A stretch of DNA of 61,003 nucleotides from Thermoprotei archaeon (lineage in GTDB: Archaea > Thermoproteota > Thermoprotei > QMSL01), in NCBI GenBank assembly GCA_003650925.1, contig QMSP01000008.1, forward strand, positions 1 to 61,003. Reading direction: 5' to 3'. Position numbers and translations under genes: made by a program. The notes beneath the pieces are model-generated. The model searched no databases, was not told the DNA's origin, and worked only from the letters and a program-made list of their open reading frames with translations. Positions 59,309-61,003 of the stretch are shown one piece after another (position 1 is the first letter of the stretch; the number at the start of each line of letters is the position of its first letter).

Positions 59309-59593
59309 ATGGCTACTGAGGAGCCTGTAGTGTACGTCGGTAACAAGCCCATCATGAGCTATGTATTAGCGTGTTTAACTCTATTTCACGAAGGAGCTAG
59401 TGAAGTATGTATTAAGGCTCGAGGCAAGTTCATCTCTAAGGCTGTAGATGTCGTCAGAATGGTTACCGAGAACTTCATGTGGAAGGTAAGAATAAAAGAC
59501 ATAAAGATAGGCTCAGAGTTCTTGACTGATAAAAAAGGCTCAATGCATATGGTGAGTACCATATCCATAATTTTAACCAAGGAGGGAGGCTAG
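59309..59593 (+). CDS. alba: Alba chromatin protein
   Basis: From ATG 59309, 94 residues, the family norm; the upstream ATG 59276 would place the TATA box (actatatag, about 59258) too close. The Alba core is clear: [44 protein letters not shown], with the lysine in NKPIM (the acetylation site region) and the DNA hairpin near 70-85. Alba coats DNA and RNA. It overlaps the next gene by one base (TAG/GTG). Confidence 0.96.
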   Translation: MATEEPVVYVGNKPIMSYVLACLTLFHEGASEVCIKARGKFISKAVDVVRMVTENFMWKVRIKDIKIGSEFLTDKKGSMHMVSTISIILTKEGG

Positions 59594-60096
59594 TGAAGTT
59601 CCCAATATGTACCTTCTGCCTCAAGACTGGAGTACTCTGCGCGCGCTGTCAGGAGAAGTTAGCACGAGGTGAGATAACAGAGCTCGACCTAAGAGTGGCT
59701 AAGGCTTTCCTTGAACTTGAGAGCAAATTCTCCATCCTCAAGGGCATTCAGTACCACAAAGCAATTCAACATGACAATTTCACAGTGGTCCTTATCAGTG
59801 GTGCTGGAAGCACGCTAAGACCTTTATGGTTGAGGATTGCTAGAGCACTAGGAGAGAAATTAGAAAGCGAAGTTAGAGTGGTGGAGAAAACTTCTAATCT
59901 AAAGCTCCTAGTTGAGCAGATCATAGCTCCTTGCAGGCTCCTTGGAGTCAATACACTATGGCTTCCTGATGGGACCGAGGAGAATACTATCAGGGTTCCT
60001 CGTTTTGACAGAAGAAGACTACCTGCTAAACAAGAAGTCCTTGAGCACATAATCAAGGAGATCACAGGCAAGAATGTGAGATTCGTATTTGAATAG
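59593..60096 (+). CDS. NusA-like KH protein (transcription elongation factor NusA-related)
   Basis: GTG 59593 overlaps the alba stop. A 167-residue protein. It starts KFPICTFCLKTGVLCARCQEKL, with two cysteine pairs, followed by a KH-like alpha/beta domain with LWLPDGTEENTIRVP (about 123-137). Crenarchaeal homologues annotated NusA-like share the CTFD/CxKTGILC start and WLPDGT block. It probably binds RNA at the polymerase or ribosome. Cotranscription with alba links it to nucleic-acid management. Its stop is 9 bases before a C/D sRNA candidate on the other strand. Confidence 0.88.
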   Translation: MKFPICTFCLKTGVLCARCQEKLARGEITELDLRVAKAFLELESKFSILKGIQYHKAIQHDNFTVVLISGAGSTLRPLWLRIARALGEKLESEVRVVEKTSNLKLLVEQIIAPCRLLGVNTLWLPDGTEENTIRVPRFDRRRLPAKQEVLEHIIKEITGKNVRFVFE

Positions 60097-60104
60097 CTAT
60101 GTAG

Positions 60105-60153
60105 TCAGAGAACTCGGCACTCATCATTTCTCAGACTCGAGCTCACTCATCAT
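60105..60153 (-). ncRNA. C/D box guide sRNA (canonical)
   Basis: On the minus strand this reads C box ATGATGA (60153-60147), 12 bases, D' box CTGA, 3 bases, C' box ATGATGA, 12 bases, D box CTGA (60108-60105). All boxes and both 12-base spacings are textbook for archaeal 2'-O-methylation guides. The guide before the D box is GTGCCGAGTTCT. Its complement AGAACTCGGCA resembles a conserved 23S rRNA segment (GAACTCGGCAA) as I remember it, so an rRNA target is likely. The guide before D' is GTGAGCTCGAGT, target not recognised. Confidence 0.88.
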
Positions 60154-60233
60154 CCATGATACTATAAATGAGCTCCAAGATAAAAACATTAGGCTAAACT
60201 TAACTTATCCTCCGCTCTTAAATAGAATAGGCT

Positions 60234-60284
60234 GTGATGAAGATCCCGCCCCACGTGATCAGTGATGAAGCTTCTGGTCGCTGA
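60234..60284 (+). ncRNA. C/D box guide sRNA candidate (degenerate D')
   Basis: C box GTGATGA (60234-60240), 12-base guide AGATCCCGCCCC, a D' position reading ACGT instead of CTGA (60253-60256), 5-base spacer, C' box GTGATGA (60262-60268), 12-base guide AGCTTCTGGTCG, D box CTGA (60281-60284), then a T run (cttttt) that could end transcription. Two A/T-rich boxes lie upstream (about 60195-60224). The D guide is probably active. It lies 81 bases from the canonical sRNA on the other strand. Confidence 0.72.
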
Positions 60285-60645
60285 CTTTTTGATGAAGAGG
60301 TTCCATTAACACCACCGAATCAAATCATTAGAAGTCGTGGTATATAACACCTATTATTCGCTTGCGAGTCCAGGTAGAAGAATGTCCTATTCCGACTTCT
60401 CTCAACATGCTACCATATACCTTGCAGTACTTCTCAAGAGGAGTATACCCTCTACGGTGAAACCAAGTGTAGATGCGTATTTCATCAACTTCCCAACCAC
60501 TGGTATAGTAGTGTGCATAAAATGTGTTACGACTGTAGGTATTAGTATATGAATTTCCGAACTTTACTAGCTTAGAGCTCGAAGTATCATGGCATGTAAG
60601 AGGCGGTATATATTGTTCTTTTCGCATTCATCTCCTGGGGGTTTG
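60285..60645. other. 361-base gap
   Basis: A frame of about 70 codons (60337-60552) has no good start or SD and unlikely codon usage, and I read it as noise. A TATA box (gtatatatt, 60606-60614) lies about 35 bases before the gene at 60646. Nothing else is recognised. Confidence 0.4.
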
Positions 60646-61003
60646 ATGAGGGTAAGGTTAGTAGGCGATAAGGTACAGAGAATTAAAGTTAATGAATCCT
60701 TACTAGCTTTCCTGGAGATTGTTGGCGATCGCCGTGGAGATGTTATAGTGATAGATCTATTGAGAGTACTACACATTGCTTACGAGTCTATAGGGTTCAA
60801 GGAGTTACTTGATAAGCTTTACACGCTAGAGGCCGAGATATGCAGTAAAGTGATGTCTAGATACGTCGGTAAGATGCCCGATGTATTGGAGAAGTCTACC
60901 ATTGCTTTAACCGAGAGCATAGCAGCCCTCGACGAGAAGCTACTGGCTAAAGTAGAGGTACCCGATAATATGAAAGGATTACCGCATGAAATCTTAGTCA
61001 AAG
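60646..61003 (+). CDS. Hypothetical protein, N-terminal part (runs off window)
   Basis: ATG 60646 follows an SD (ctgggggtt) and a TATA box. At least 119 codons are open to the window edge. The start MRVRLVGDKVQRIKVNE looks like a beta strand pair, followed by helices (LLAFLEIVGDRRGDVIVIDLLRVLHIAYESIGFKELLDKL) and an acidic/helical continuation. No family recognised. The end is missing. Confidence 0.6.
   Translation, partial: MRVRLVGDKVQRIKVNESLLAFLEIVGDRRGDVIVIDLLRVLHIAYESIGFKELLDKLYTLEAEICSKVMSRYVGKMPDVLEKSTIALTESIAALDEKLLAKVEVPDNMKGLPHEILVK

Noticed and set aside
60337-60552. 71-codon frame in the last gap
   Set aside because: No SD, no promoter, and an unlikely amino-acid pattern; treated as noise.

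Overview
The window is archaeal DNA, probably from a thermophile of the TACK group outside the classical Crenarchaeota. The information-processing genes are archaeal/eukaryotic in type: eIF1A, eIF2-beta, NMD3, RIO1, a Dim2/Pno1-like KH protein, Elf1, Alba, Sec61-beta, RPA, an Lhr-type helicase and Zpr1. The large subunit of DNA polymerase D (DP2) is present, which argues against a typical crenarchaeon. Arginine is mostly AGG/AGA, promoters are TATA boxes often 20-35 bases before the start codon, Shine-Dalgarno (SD) sites are strong inside operons, several tRNA genes encode CCA, and canonical C/D box guide RNAs are present. The exact lineage cannot be fixed from sequence alone.

Layout. 1-5.6 kb: a structured RNA and tRNA-Gly, then about 5 kb of accessory and decayed genes ending in a partial copy of the same tRNA-Gly, which looks like an old tRNA-integrated element. 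5.6-13.5 kb: an ACT-V4R sensor, tRNA-Phe, ferredoxin, a membrane-anchored surface protein, an AbrB-like/TnpB-like pair, two radical SAM proteins and a ribbon-helix-helix regulator. 13.7-19.3 kb: methyl-cycle genes (metG, S-adenosylhomocysteine hydrolase, MTA/SAH deaminase, and divergently a nucleoside phosphorylase). 19.4-23 kb: translation and ribosome-biogenesis genes. 23-25.2 kb: a PadR / SdpI-like / CPBP protease module around a shared promoter. 25.2-31.2 kb: a second deaminase, a homing-endonuclease element beside tRNA-Asn, core methionine synthase and an ITP/XTP phosphatase. 31.3-36.3 kb: tRNA-Glu with a noncanonical intron, a large surface protein operon, initiator tRNA and a broken LAGLIDADG gene. 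36.4-41.6 kb: threonine synthase with a frameshifted zinc ribbon, NucS, a 5-formyl-THF cycloligase-like protein, a Cas2-like orphan gene set among two families of short repeats, and regulators. 41.6-53 kb: DUF2070, Zpr1, Sec61-beta, then a tightly packed replication/lipid operon Lhr - RPA - Elf1 - GGGP synthase - PolD large subunit - MazG. 53-61 kb: an ABC transporter, an SWS1-like SWIM protein beside a phosphoesterase, a COG2509-type flavoprotein, tRNA-Val, a nucleotidyltransferase-HEPN fusion, an Lrp regulator, Alba with a NusA-like protein, two C/D box sRNA candidates and a gene running off the end.

Working together. The deaminases, hydrolase, phosphorylase, methionine synthase and methionyl-tRNA synthetase form a coherent SAM/methionine recycling set. 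Active-site residues suggest it may run through inosine intermediates (deamination first). Accessory DNA is repeatedly associated with tRNA 3' ends (Gly, Asn, initiator Met). The best candidates for something undescribed are the Cas2-like gene with its inverted repeats (39.5-40.5 kb), the tRNA-Gly element, the zinc-finger-less TnpB coupled to an AbrB protein, and the PadR/SdpI/CPBP module.
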